Below the pieces are notes generated by a model. The model was not told where the DNA came from. It was given only the letters and a program-made list of their open reading frames with translations, and ran no database searches. The position numbers were made by a program, and so were the translations under genes. A DNA stretch of 64,000 nt from Sphingorhabdus sp. GTDB taxonomy: Bacteria > Pseudomonadota > Alphaproteobacteria > Sphingomonadales > Sphingomonadaceae. This document shows, piece after piece, positions 47,664 through 56,493 of the stretch (position 1 is the stretch's first letter; every line of letters begins with the position of its first letter). The DNA lies in NCBI RefSeq assembly GCF_023910635.1, contig NZ_JAAVVZ010000004.1:141737-205736 (forward strand). The letters run 5' to 3'.

Positions 47664-48287
47664 TCAATCTTCTGGTTTTTGGTCGATCAGTTGAAGTCGC
47701 CCAACGATCGAACCTCGTTCCAATAACGCCCCCGGCGCAATAACGGCGTTAGCGCCAATCCGGCTTCCGTCGCCAACCAACGCTCCAAATTTGCTAACTC
47801 CAGTATCAATTACCTGTCCACGGTATACGATGCGAATGTTGCGATCTTTCAACTCATTCCGGTAATTTGCGATGATCGCACCGGCTTCAATATTGACATC
47901 AGCACCGATAATTGAGTCCCCCACGAAGTTCATATGCGCCAGCTTCGACCCTGCGAACATGACCGTGGTCTTAAGTTCAGACGACGGCCCGATTATACAA
48001 TCCCTTTCGAGATACACCCCGCCTCGCAAATAAGCGCCCGCAGCGATGAAGCAATTAGCCCCAATGATTGCAGGCCCTTTGACAACAGCGCCCGCCTCAA
48101 TCCTCGCGGTGCGGTGAACTGCCACCTCGTCGACGCGCTGGTATGAAGAGTCGAGACCAGCAATTTGCTGCCTGAGCAATTCCTCAATGTTGCCGACGAA
48201 GTGCCACGGCGCCTGATCGTTATCTGCAAAGCTGGAGGTGCGCCAAGGCTCAATGAAAGAGGATGTTAGTCCTTTGACATCAAGCAT
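47664..48287 (-). CDS. Left-handed beta-helix (hexapeptide-repeat) protein, GlmU C-terminus-like
   Basis: The 207-residue protein has a short N-terminal segment (about 50 residues) followed by hexapeptide repeats through most of its length (for example IEAGAVVKGPAIIGANCFIA and IGADVNIEAGAIIANYRNE). This is the left-handed beta-helix of acyltransferases and resembles the acetyltransferase half of GlmU without the uridylyltransferase half. It starts 3 bp after the glmU stop, with a purine-rich ribosome site inside the glmU tail, so the two are cotranscribed. Catalysis is not certain: the GlmU active-site context is only partly recognisable. It may acetylate an amino sugar or serve as an accessory subunit. 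Confidence 0.75.
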   Translation of the reverse strand: MLDVKGLTSSFIEPWRTSSFADNDQAPWHFVGNIEELLRQQIAGLDSSYQRVDEVAVHRTARIEAGAVVKGPAIIGANCFIAAGAYLRGGVYLERDCIIGPSSELKTTVMFAGSKLAHMNFVGDSIIGADVNIEAGAIIANYRNELKDRNIRIVYRGQVIDTGVSKFGALVGDGSRIGANAVIAPGALLERGSIVGRLQLIDQKPED

Positions 48288-48290
48288 CCC

Positions 48291-49634
48291 TCACTTCCCC
48301 TCTTTCTTCTTCCGCATCGCATCGCGAAAACGGTCCGCCCAGCCGGGCTTTACCAATTGTTCGGCGCGGACCATGCGGAGTTCGCCGTCGGCTACGTCGC
48401 GGGATACCGCGCTGCCTGCGGCTACAATCGCATCTCGTCCGATTTTCACCGGAGCGATGAGCGCGCTGTTGCTGCCGATGAACGCGCCTTCGCCGATTAC
48501 GGTTTGATATTTGAAATAGCCGTCATAATTGCAGGTGATCGTGCCAGCGCCGATGTTCGCGCCTGCGCCAATTATCGCGTCGCCCAAATAGGTCAGATGG
48601 TTGGCCTTTGCGCCCTTGCCCAGAATTGCTTTTTTGGTTTCGACGAAATTGCCGATCTTTGCCTTTTCCTCCAGCACCGTTCCGGGCCGGAGCCGCGCAA
48701 ACGGACCGATTTCGCAACCCTCACCGATGATAGCGCCTTCAATATGGCTGTTTGCGCGAATTTTTACGTGGTCAGATATGCTGACGCCGGGGCCAAAAAA
48801 GACATTGGGTTCAATCAGGACATCGCGGCCAAGCTGCGTATCCCACGCAAACCAGACCGTTTCCGGTGCAATTAAAGTTGCGCCATCATCCATGGCCTGC
48901 ACCCGGCGGCGCTGCTGCCACGCTTGTTCCATCTCCGCCAATTGCGCGCGGCTGTTGATGCCAGCGACCTTGTAGGGTTCGGTCGTGACAGCCACGCAAA
49001 TCCGCCCGTCTTCGCTGGCTATGTTGACGATATCGGTAATATAATATTCCTTTTGCACATTATCGTCGGTGACGCGCTTCAGAAGCGAGAACAGGTCGCG
49101 TGCTTTCACCGCCATCAGGCCGGAATTGGACAGCTTCACCGCTTTTTCCGCCTCGGTTGCGTCCTTTTGCTCGACCATTTTGATGATGCGGCCATTTTCG
49201 ACGATGACGCGGCCATAGCCGGTTGGATCTTCTGGCGCGAACGCCAACACAACCACCGCCGGCGCATCAGGCGCGTTGAGCCGCGCCACCATGGCTTGCA
49301 TCGTAGCCGTCGGCACGAAGGGCACATCGCCATAAAGGATAAGGACATCGCCATCAAACCCCTCCAGAGCGCCCTGTGCCTGCTGCACGGCATGGCCAGT
49401 GCCAAATTGGGGTTCTTGCAACGCAAGCTGTGCTGCGCCCGCCAGAGCGGCCTCCAGTTGTTCCTTGCCGCTGCCGACCACCACAATCTTTTTGGTCGGG
49501 CGAAGGGCATCGACGGAGGCCATTAAGTGCATCAGCATGGGCCGCCCCGCAATGGGATGTAGCACCTTGTGCAGGTCGGATTTCATGCGCGTGCCTTTGC
49601 CCGCGGCGAGAATGATGGCGGCTAATTCAGTCAT
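48291..49634 (-). CDS. glmU: Bifunctional GlmU (GlcN-1-P acetyltransferase / GlcNAc-1-P uridylyltransferase)
   Basis: The protein (447 residues from this start) carries both GlmU activities. The N-terminal uridylyltransferase shows AAIILAAGKGTRMKSDLHK, YGDVPF and the GYGRVI motif. The C-terminal left-handed beta-helix has RLRPGTVLEEKAKIGNFVE, then the acetyltransferase region with NHLTYLGDA and GAGTITCNYDGYFK. It completes UDP-GlcNAc synthesis. The start at MTELAAII is preferred, with GAGA upstream; the open frame to 49679 adds 15 non-homologous residues. It heads the run that leads through the hexapeptide protein and vapBC to glmS and mipZ. Confidence 0.97.
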   Translation of the reverse strand: MTELAAIILAAGKGTRMKSDLHKVLHPIAGRPMLMHLMASVDALRPTKKIVVVGSGKEQLEAALAGAAQLALQEPQFGTGHAVQQAQGALEGFDGDVLILYGDVPFVPTATMQAMVARLNAPDAPAVVVLAFAPEDPTGYGRVIVENGRIIKMVEQKDATEAEKAVKLSNSGLMAVKARDLFSLLKRVTDDNVQKEYYITDIVNIASEDGRICVAVTTEPYKVAGINSRAQLAEMEQAWQQRRRVQAMDDGATLIAPETVWFAWDTQLGRDVLIEPNVFFGPGVSISDHVKIRANSHIEGAIIGEGCEIGPFARLRPGTVLEEKAKIGNFVETKKAILGKGAKANHLTYLGDAIIGAGANIGAGTITCNYDGYFKYQTVIGEGAFIGSNSALIAPVKIGRDAIVAAGSAVSRDVADGELRMVRAEQLVKPGWADRFRDAMRKKKEGK

Positions 49635-49708
49635 ATATATTCTCATGCCAGCAAATTGTTGCGGTTTCCAGAGCAACACTTAAATGACACGCGACACAAA
49701 CGAATAAT

Positions 49709-50398
49709 GTGGGATTTTTGGTTTTGGATTTTCCTTTCGACATCATTGGATTTGATCTTGACGGTACTTTGGTCGACACCAGCGGCGATCTGACCGCTGC
49801 GGTCAATCATGTCCTGGAGAGCGTCAGCAGGCCGCTGCTATCGCAAGAAACGGTGAAGCAGCATATCGGCGGCGGCGCGAAGCTGATGTTGCAACAAGGA
49901 CTTGAGGCAACAGGCGGTATTCCGGATGGCGATTTCAAACCGCTCTATCGCCAGATGCTCGGATATTATGAAGCGAATGTGTCGGTGCATAGCCGCCCGT
50001 TCGATGGCGCGTTGGCGGTGCTGGATGCACTTGACGAAATGGGTGTGCGTTATGCCGTGGTGACCAACAAGTTTGAAAGCCTTGCGGTCAAATTGCTCAC
50101 CGACCTGAACCTAGCACACCGCATGGGATGCATTTTGGGCGCAGATACTTTGGGCAAGGAAAATGCCAAACCTTCGGGCGCACCGATATTTGAAATGATC
50201 AAACTTTGTGGTGGCGGAAGGGCGGCCTATGTCGGCGATTCCATTTACGATATAATGGCGGCCAAGAATGCTAGCGTCCCAAGCGTAGCCGCCAGTTTCG
50301 GGTTTTTGCATGGGCCGGTCGAGGACATGGGCGCAGACGCAATCATCGGTCATTTTGACGAATTGCTTGATTGCCTCAAAGGCATGGGATCAAATTAG
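49709..50398 (+). CDS. gph: Phosphoglycolate phosphatase (HAD superfamily)
   Basis: The 229-residue HAD hydrolase has motif I in GFDLDGTLVDTSGDL (nucleophile and acid aspartates), motif II in AVVTNK, motif III lysine in GKENAKPSG and motif IV in YVGDSIYD. An alpha-helical cap sits between motifs I and II, as in Gph, which removes phosphate from 2-phosphoglycolate. The reading frame opens with GTG at 49709; a TTG at 49718 is possible, and neither has a strong ribosome site. It is divergent from glmU with 74 bp between. Confidence 0.85.
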   Translation: MGFLVLDFPFDIIGFDLDGTLVDTSGDLTAAVNHVLESVSRPLLSQETVKQHIGGGAKLMLQQGLEATGGIPDGDFKPLYRQMLGYYEANVSVHSRPFDGALAVLDALDEMGVRYAVVTNKFESLAVKLLTDLNLAHRMGCILGADTLGKENAKPSGAPIFEMIKLCGGGRAAYVGDSIYDIMAAKNASVPSVAASFGFLHGPVEDMGADAIIGHFDELLDCLKGMGSN

Positions 50399-50510
50399 TG
50401 CACGCAGAGGCGCAGAGCACGCCGAGCCGATTTTCTCTTCGCCGTTGCTTGCGCCAATTCGCTGTGTCTATAAGTGGGGCGATCCCACAGGCATTGCAGC
50501 AGGGTACAAA

Positions 50511-51758
50511 GTGAACAGTTGGTTGTCTCCCCGCATAATATTTGCGTTTGCGCTGGCATTTGTCGGCGCAATGTTCGCTGCCCAAATGGAAGGAACGGCC
50601 GAACGCGTTCTCGTCATATTTGTATCCATGTTGGTTGCATTGTTCGTCGTTGCCGATCCACATGATCGCGAAGAGACACCTGCCGAACCAGCCATATCTG
50701 ATGGCAATAGCCTTGATGTCACGGCCATCACCTCGCATCCACAATTGCAGGCGTTTATTGATGCTTCGGCCGATGCCATATTGATGGTCGAAAATGCCCG
50801 CGTCACTGCTGCCAACCAAGTCGCGCTGCGTTTGCTTGGCGCAAATATTGTTGGGCAAAATGTGCGGATGGCATTCCGTCACGCTGGCGCGATTGAACGG
50901 CTGTCCGACCCAGATGCGCAGCACAGCGGGCACCCGATTCGGTTGGCAGGCATTGGCCAAAAAAACCAATTATGGGACATGCGGATTCAGACCATGGGTC
51001 CATCGCAAAAAATCGTGCATTTGGCCGACCGCAGCGGAACACAGGCCGCCGAAAAAATGCGTGTCGATTTTGTCGCCAATGCAAGCCACGAATTGTTGAC
51101 ACCGCTGGCCGCTATAAAGGGCTTTATTGAAACGCTGGCTGATCCCGCCGCGGGTGATGACGCCATCACGCGCAGCCGGTTTCTGGGCATCATGGCCAAG
51201 GAAACCGACCGAATGCAGGCGCTTGTCCGTGACCTGATGTCGTTGAGCCGGATTGAGGCCGAAAAATATGATCCACCACAAACGCCAGTCGATTTTTCCG
51301 ACATCGTTAGGGAAACCGTTGATCAGTTACGCAACAGCCAAAAGGACCGTGGCACAGATATCGTGGTTGATGTGACGGCGGGTCTGCCACCTGTCATGGG
51401 CGACGCCGGGCAATTGCGGCAGTTGGCGAGCAACATATTGAACAATGCACTCAAATATGGTCGCACTGGAACACCCGTGACGGTTTTGCTGGGGCGTTCA
51501 CGATCTGGCGCGATGATCAATTTTTCGGTAACGGATGTGGGCGACGGCATTGCCCCTGAACATTTGCCGCGCCTAACCGAACGATTTTATCGTGTGGATT
51601 CAGGACGAAGCCGCTTGGTTGGCGGAACGGGCTTAGGCTTAAGCCTCGTCAAACATATCGTTGATCGGCATCGCGGCCATCTGGAAATCCGCAGCACCGT
51701 AGGAAAGGGCACAACCGTTTCGGTATTGCTACCCGTCGTACCCACCGGACCGTCATAA
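50511..51758 (+). CDS. phoR: PhoR phosphate-regulon sensor histidine kinase
   Basis: The 415-residue membrane kinase has two closely spaced N-terminal helices (about 8-25 and 30-50), a PAS-like region (about 80-160), a HisKA domain with ASHELLTPLAAIKG, and a HATPase domain (NILNNALKYG, DVGDGI, GGTGLGLSLVKHI). The start is GTG at 50511, with AGGG six bases upstream; the longer open frame overlaps gph and is unlikely. The H-box reads SHELLTPL, with Leu where many kinases have Arg. With phoB and pst genes downstream it forms the phosphate-sensing system. The pstS PhoB box overlaps its stop codon. Confidence 0.93.
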   Translation: MNSWLSPRIIFAFALAFVGAMFAAQMEGTAERVLVIFVSMLVALFVVADPHDREETPAEPAISDGNSLDVTAITSHPQLQAFIDASADAILMVENARVTAANQVALRLLGANIVGQNVRMAFRHAGAIERLSDPDAQHSGHPIRLAGIGQKNQLWDMRIQTMGPSQKIVHLADRSGTQAAEKMRVDFVANASHELLTPLAAIKGFIETLADPAAGDDAITRSRFLGIMAKETDRMQALVRDLMSLSRIEAEKYDPPQTPVDFSDIVRETVDQLRNSQKDRGTDIVVDVTAGLPPVMGDAGQLRQLASNILNNALKYGRTGTPVTVLLGRSRSGAMINFSVTDVGDGIAPEHLPRLTERFYRVDSGRSRLVGGTGLGLSLVKHIVDRHRGHLEIRSTVGKGTTVSVLLPVVPTGPS

Positions 51759-51783
51759 TAATGTAACACAAGAGTCATTTATC
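51751..51783 (+). promoter_or_regulatory. Putative PhoB box upstream of pstS
   Basis: Three 11-bp direct repeats begin CGTCAT, TGTAAC and AGTCAT, matching the spacing and core of PhoB half-sites (consensus close to CTGTCAT in 11-bp steps). The array overlaps the phoR stop codon and lies about 75 bp before the pstS ATG. It should drive pst expression under phosphate limitation. Confidence 0.65.
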
Positions 51784-51856
51784 AGCCATCTGGACCGTCT
51801 AAGAGGCCTTCGAGTGCGGTTCGAACTGCGCCAAATCCAATATGGGGACAGCCAAT

Positions 51857-52909
51857 ATGTTGAAAAAAATTTCGCTCATTGCCGTAAGTGCACTCGCGCT
51901 TTCGGCGTGTAATGACCAAGCCAGCACCGGGGGCGCTGCGGGTGGCTCGCGTCAGGAAATCCGCATAGTGGGTTCATCGACGGTGTTCCCCTTTGCAAAG
52001 GCCGCATCAGAAGCATTTGCAAAGGCAGACGCATCACGCAAGTCGCCAGTGCTTGAATCGACCGGAACGGGCGGCGGGATTGAACAATTCTGTAAAGGCG
52101 TTGGCGCAGATACGCCAGACATTGCCAACGCATCGCGTCGCATGAAAAAAACCGAATTTGAAAACTGCCAGAAAAATGGCGTGAAAGACATTATTGAAAT
52201 TCAAGTGGGCATTGATGGCCTTGCGCTCGCGCAGTCGAACGAGGGCGTGAAGTTCGCCTTGTCCACCGCCGATGTTTACAAGGCACTTGCCGCCAACCCA
52301 TTTGGCAAGCCACAAACGGCCAAGCTTTGGTCCGACGTGAACCCGTCGCTGCCCAAATTGCCTATTTCGGTCTATGGCCCGCCAACGACCTCTGGCACGC
52401 GCGATTCATTCCATGAACTGATCATGGAATCTGGTTGCAAGACTGATGCCGCGACAAAGGCGTTGAAAGATAAAGACGAAGACAAATACAAGGCGATTTG
52501 TACCGAAGTGCGCACCGATGGCGCGTTCAAAGAGCAAGGCGAAAACGACAATCTGATCGTACAGAAGCTCAGCTCCAACCCGAACATGGTCGGCATCTTC
52601 GGCTATAGCTATATGGAAGAAAATGCATCGAAGGTGCATGGCATCAATATGAATGGCGTAGCACCAACCATCGCCACGATTTCAGATGGCAGCTACCCCG
52701 GCGCGCGCAAGATGTTCATCTATGTCAAGAAAGCGCATGTCGATAAAATTCCGGGCATTAAAGATTTTGTCCTCGAATTCCTGAAGGGCGGCGTAACCGG
52801 CGGTTACCTAACAAAATTGGGTATGATTGCGTCAAGCGATGCCGACTATAAGACGGCCAGCGACTCTGCGAACGGCCTGACCGCAATGACGGGCGCGGAT
52901 TTGAAATAA
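51857..52909 (+). CDS. pstS: PstS phosphate-binding lipoprotein
   Basis: The 350-residue periplasmic binding protein of the Pst transporter is a lipoprotein: the signal peptide ends at the lipobox LSAC (LALSACND). The phosphate loop shows VGSSTVFPF near the start, then ESTGTGGGIEQFC and PPTTSGTRDSFHEL. The start at MLKKIS has GGGGA upstream; five extra codons are open before it. A PhoB-box-like array lies upstream, and a stable hairpin follows before pstC, as often seen when pstS must be made in excess. Confidence 0.95.
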   Translation: MLKKISLIAVSALALSACNDQASTGGAAGGSRQEIRIVGSSTVFPFAKAASEAFAKADASRKSPVLESTGTGGGIEQFCKGVGADTPDIANASRRMKKTEFENCQKNGVKDIIEIQVGIDGLALAQSNEGVKFALSTADVYKALAANPFGKPQTAKLWSDVNPSLPKLPISVYGPPTTSGTRDSFHELIMESGCKTDAATKALKDKDEDKYKAICTEVRTDGAFKEQGENDNLIVQKLSSNPNMVGIFGYSYMEENASKVHGINMNGVAPTIATISDGSYPGARKMFIYVKKAHVDKIPGIKDFVLEFLKGGVTGGYLTKLGMIASSDADYKTASDSANGLTAMTGADLK

Positions 52910-52934
52910 AAGTGCAACAATGATGGCGTCTATG

Positions 52935-52966
52935 GGCCTGGATCGAATCTGTGTTTGATCCAGGCC
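52935..52966 (+). promoter_or_regulatory. Stable hairpin between pstS and pstC
   Basis: A 10-bp inverted repeat (GGCCTGGATC-like arm against GATCCAGGCC, 12-nt loop) lies 25 bp after the pstS stop. There is no T-run. It probably protects the pstS message or attenuates read-through to pstC, giving more PstS than transporter. Confidence 0.6.
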
Positions 52967-53036
52967 TTCGCTGTATCGAAGGCGCTGTATAGGGCAGGTT
53001 TCGAATCATCTGGTCCAAAGGAGAATGGTTAGGTTT

Positions 53037-54425
53037 ATGACTGGGACGGCATTGCTTTTCCTTGTCCTTGGTCTCGGCCTTATTGGCTGGATCGCCGGGC
53101 GCGCACGTGCGGCTGCGTTTGTGCGCAGCGCAAAGGGCGGGCCTCGGGGCACCGTCAACAGCCTGCCTTATTATCATGGCTGGTTCGTTGCGATATGCGC
53201 CATTGCGCCTGCACTTGCCTTCATGTTTATCTGGCAATCGATTTCCCCGTCATTGGTCACCAACATGGTGCTGTCGGCCCCTGCGGCGGCCGACCTGCCA
53301 CAAGAAGGTTTCGCGCGCGCCGCGATCCTGTCGGAAGCGCGGGCGATTGCGCAAGGTTTCCAAGCCACTGCCTTTCAGGGTGAGAGCGAAAGGCTCGTGC
53401 CTTTGTACAAAGGCGCATTGGCCTACTATAAATGGATTGGCGTGGCCGCGACATTATCGCTGCTCTTCGCAGGCGGCGCGTTTGCATTCACCCGCATAAA
53501 GCCTGACTTCCGGGCCCGCAGCAAGGTCGAACGCGTTGTCATGTTCGGGTTGCTGGTCGCATCATTGATTGCAATTCTTACAACGCTGGGGATTTTCGCC
53601 TCGCTGATTTTTGAATCATGGCGTTTCTTCTCGATGGTATCGCCATTTGAATTTCTGTTTGGCACTGAATGGAACCCAAAATCGGTTGTGACGCCCGGGG
53701 CGGACAATGGTTATGGCGCGATTCCGTTATTCTGGGGCACGATTTTCATTGGCGCGATTATCGCCATGATTGTCGCAATTCCGCTGGGCTTGATGAGCGC
53801 GATTTTCTTGACGCAATATGCGTCCGCGACAGTGCGTAAATGGATGAAGCCAATACTCGAAATTCTGGCGGGTGTTCCGACTGTGGTATATGGATATTTC
53901 GCCGCATTAACGGTGGCGCCTGCGGTGCGTGACTTTGCAGTCATGCTGGGCGTCAGCAATGCGGCGTCCGACAATGCCTTAGCCGCCGGCATCGTCATGG
54001 GCGTCATGATTATTCCATTGGTGTCGTCGATGTCCGATGACAGCATCGCCGCCGTGCCCAGCGCCATGCGCGACGGCAGCCTTGCCATGGGCGCCACCAA
54101 GAGCGAGACTATCAAGCAAGTGTTGCTGCCTGCCGCCTTGCCCGGCGTTGTCGGGGGTGTCTTGCTGGCCGTCAGCCGCGCGATTGGCGAAACCATGATC
54201 GTCGTCATGGCGGCAGGTTACACCGCCAACCTCACCGCCAACCCATTTGCGACCATCACCACCGTTACCGTTCAGATTGTCGCGCTCTTGACCGGTGACC
54301 AAGATTTCGGAAGCCCGCACACGCTTGCTGCATTTGCGCTTGGCCTTGCGTTGTTCGTGACGACATTCTTCCTCAATTATGTCGCATTGCGCGTCGTGAA
54401 AAAATATCGGGAAGCATATGAGTGA
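53037..54425 (+). CDS. pstC: PstC phosphate ABC transporter permease
   Basis: The 462-residue permease is longer than E. coli PstC because of an N-terminal extension with two extra hydrophobic segments and a periplasmic loop (to about residue 150). The binding-protein-dependent permease domain follows, with the EAA-type loop around AMRDGSLAMGATKSETIKQV. The start is ambiguous between ATGs at 53025 and 53037; AAAGGAGA at 53018 is too close to the first and rather far from the second. It overlaps pstA by 8 bp. Confidence 0.93.
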   Translation: MTGTALLFLVLGLGLIGWIAGRARAAAFVRSAKGGPRGTVNSLPYYHGWFVAICAIAPALAFMFIWQSISPSLVTNMVLSAPAAADLPQEGFARAAILSEARAIAQGFQATAFQGESERLVPLYKGALAYYKWIGVAATLSLLFAGGAFAFTRIKPDFRARSKVERVVMFGLLVASLIAILTTLGIFASLIFESWRFFSMVSPFEFLFGTEWNPKSVVTPGADNGYGAIPLFWGTIFIGAIIAMIVAIPLGLMSAIFLTQYASATVRKWMKPILEILAGVPTVVYGYFAALTVAPAVRDFAVMLGVSNAASDNALAAGIVMGVMIIPLVSSMSDDSIAAVPSAMRDGSLAMGATKSETIKQVLLPAALPGVVGGVLLAVSRAIGETMIVVMAAGYTANLTANPFATITTVTVQIVALLTGDQDFGSPHTLAAFALGLALFVTTFFLNYVALRVVKKYREAYE

Positions 54426-55683
54426 AGCCATGATGGATCCGACACCCACCGACTGGAACGGGCAGATCATGCAAAAGCGTATTGCGCGGCGCTATGCGGC
54501 CGAGCGTCGGTTTAAGGCGATGGGCTTTCTGGCTGTTGCCTTGTCGACTGTGTTCCTCGCCTTTTTGCTGTTCACGATGCTGGGCCAAGGCTTGCGTGGT
54601 TTTCAGCGCACCGAAATTGCGGTCGATTTTGACTTTCCCGCGTTAACGTCCGGCACAACGGCTGCCGCAATCAGTGGCACCAACGCAGATGCCGCGCTTA
54701 ATTCTATGGATGTGCCCGGCATCGTTGAACTTGCCGTTGCCCAACAATATGGGGACATAAGTGAGGGCCTTTTGACTGCGGGCGCTGCGGGCAATGTACG
54801 GCAGATGCTGATTGATAATCCCGGCCTTGTCACCTCAAAGCAGCAGCTTTGGTTGCCAGTGGATTCGCGATTGGATGTTGCGTTCAAGCGCGATGGTGAG
54901 CCGGCAGCCGAACAGACAGTATCCGCTCTGGCGCAAAAAGACGCGTTGCGCACTGCCTTTAACTGGACGTTCCTGACAGGTGCAGACGCCACTGACCCAT
55001 CGGCGGTTGGCATCTGGGCCGCGTTCAAGGGATCGTTGATGACCATGGCGATTACCCTGATGCTTGCCTTCCCGGTCGGCGTATTGGCCGCGTTATATCT
55101 TGAGGAATATGCTGCAAAGAATAAGCTGACCGACATGATTGAAGTGTCGATCAACAATTTGGCGGCCGTGCCTTCCATCATCTTTGGTCTGCTTGGGCTT
55201 GCGGTTTTCCTGACCCTGTTCGGTATGCCGCGGTCGTCTGCATTGGTCGGCGGTTTAACGCTTGCGCTGATGACTATGCCAGTCATCGTCATTGCGGGCC
55301 GCAATGCTGTCAAATCCGTGCCGCCGTCGATCCGTGAGGCGGCATTGGGCATTGGTGCCTCGCCCGTGCAAGTCGTGTTCCACCATGTGCTTCCGCTTGC
55401 CCTTCCGGGCATATTAACGGGCACTATTATCGGCATGGCGCGCGCCTTGGGTGAAACGGCACCATTGTTGATGATCGGCATGCGCGCCTTCATTCCGGCT
55501 GCGCCCGAAGGCTTCACCGACGCGACAACCGCTTTGCCCGTGCAAATCTATCTTTGGTCGGACGAGGTCAATCAGGGCTTTGTTGAAAAAACCAGTGCCG
55601 CAATCATTGTGTTGCTGATATTCTTGTTGGGCATGAACGCCCTTGCCATCTATCTTCGCAACCGTTTCGAAACGCGTTGGTGA
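54418..55683 (+). CDS. pstA: PstA phosphate ABC transporter permease
   Basis: The 421-residue partner permease of PstC carries an N-terminal cytoplasmic tail, one helix (FLAVALSTVFLAFLLF), a large periplasmic insert to about residue 190, and then the transporter domain with the EAA loop (IREAALGIGASPVQVVFHHVLPLALPG). It overlaps pstC by 8 bp and ends 3 bp before pstB, fitting a single translationally coupled operon. Confidence 0.95.
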   Translation: MSEAMMDPTPTDWNGQIMQKRIARRYAAERRFKAMGFLAVALSTVFLAFLLFTMLGQGLRGFQRTEIAVDFDFPALTSGTTAAAISGTNADAALNSMDVPGIVELAVAQQYGDISEGLLTAGAAGNVRQMLIDNPGLVTSKQQLWLPVDSRLDVAFKRDGEPAAEQTVSALAQKDALRTAFNWTFLTGADATDPSAVGIWAAFKGSLMTMAITLMLAFPVGVLAALYLEEYAAKNKLTDMIEVSINNLAAVPSIIFGLLGLAVFLTLFGMPRSSALVGGLTLALMTMPVIVIAGRNAVKSVPPSIREAALGIGASPVQVVFHHVLPLALPGILTGTIIGMARALGETAPLLMIGMRAFIPAAPEGFTDATTALPVQIYLWSDEVNQGFVEKTSAAIIVLLIFLLGMNALAIYLRNRFETRW

Positions 55684-55686
55684 CCT

Positions 55687-56481
55687 ATGAAAACAAAGGA
55701 CTACAATGTGGGCGTAACCCCCGGAATAGCCAAAATATCCACACGCAATGTGAATGTATATTATGGCGACAAGCAAGCCATTAACGACGTTTCGATCGAC
55801 GTTGATCGTGAGAATGTCACTGCGTTTATCGGTCCGTCTGGCTGCGGAAAGTCAACATTTCTGCGGTCGTTGAACCGGATGAACGACACCGTCGCAGGGG
55901 CCCGTGTGGAGGGTCAGATACTGCTCGACGGCGAAGACATTTATGCGTCTGGCATGGATGTCGTGCAATTGCGGGCGCGCGTCGGAATGGTGTTTCAAAA
56001 GCCAAATCCATTCCCGAAATCGATTTACGACAATGTCGCTTACGGTCCGCGTATCCACGGTCTCGCCAGCGGCAAGGCCGAGTTGGATCAAATCGTCGAA
56101 ACGTCACTCACCCGCGCTGGATTGTGGGCCGAGGTCAAGGATCGCCTGAGCGAGAGCGGAACGGCGTTGTCCGGCGGTCAGCAGCAACGCCTGTGCATTG
56201 CCCGCGCCATTGCGGTGGACCCTGAAGTCATACTGATGGATGAACCTTGCTCCGCGCTTGACCCAATCGCCACTGCGCGGATTGAGGAGTTAATTCACGA
56301 CCTGCGCGGCAAATATGCTATCATCATCGTGACCCACAATATGCAGCAAGCCGCGCGTGTGTCACAACGCACCGCCTTTTTCCATTTGGGCCATTTGATT
56401 GAATTTGGTGAAACGTCCGACATATTTACCAATCCACGCGAAGACCGCACCAAAGATTATATTACAGGCCGCTACGGTTAG
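55687..56481 (+). CDS. pstB: PstB phosphate transporter ATPase
   Basis: The 264-residue ABC ATPase has Walker [10 protein letters not shown], the PstB-typical SLNRMNDTV after it, Q-loop [16 protein letters not shown], signature LSGGQQQR, Walker [14 protein letters not shown] and the switch histidine in IVTHNMQQA. It energises PstSCA phosphate import. It lies directly between pstA and phoU. Confidence 0.97.
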   Translation: MKTKDYNVGVTPGIAKISTRNVNVYYGDKQAINDVSIDVDRENVTAFIGPSGCGKSTFLRSLNRMNDTVAGARVEGQILLDGEDIYASGMDVVQLRARVGMVFQKPNPFPKSIYDNVAYGPRIHGLASGKAELDQIVETSLTRAGLWAEVKDRLSESGTALSGGQQQRLCIARAIAVDPEVILMDEPCSALDPIATARIEELIHDLRGKYAIIIVTHNMQQAARVSQRTAFFHLGHLIEFGETSDIFTNPREDRTKDYITGRYG

Positions 56482-56493
56482 AAAGATTGCAAC

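Noticed and set aside
50310..50510. N-terminal extension of PhoR
   Set aside because: It overlaps the end of gph, lacks family similarity, and the GTG at 50511 has AGGG at proper spacing ahead of the first membrane helix.
51815..51845. tRNA T-arm-like GGTTCGAA sequence before pstS
   Set aside because: The flanking bases do not form a T stem and no acceptor or CCA end follows.
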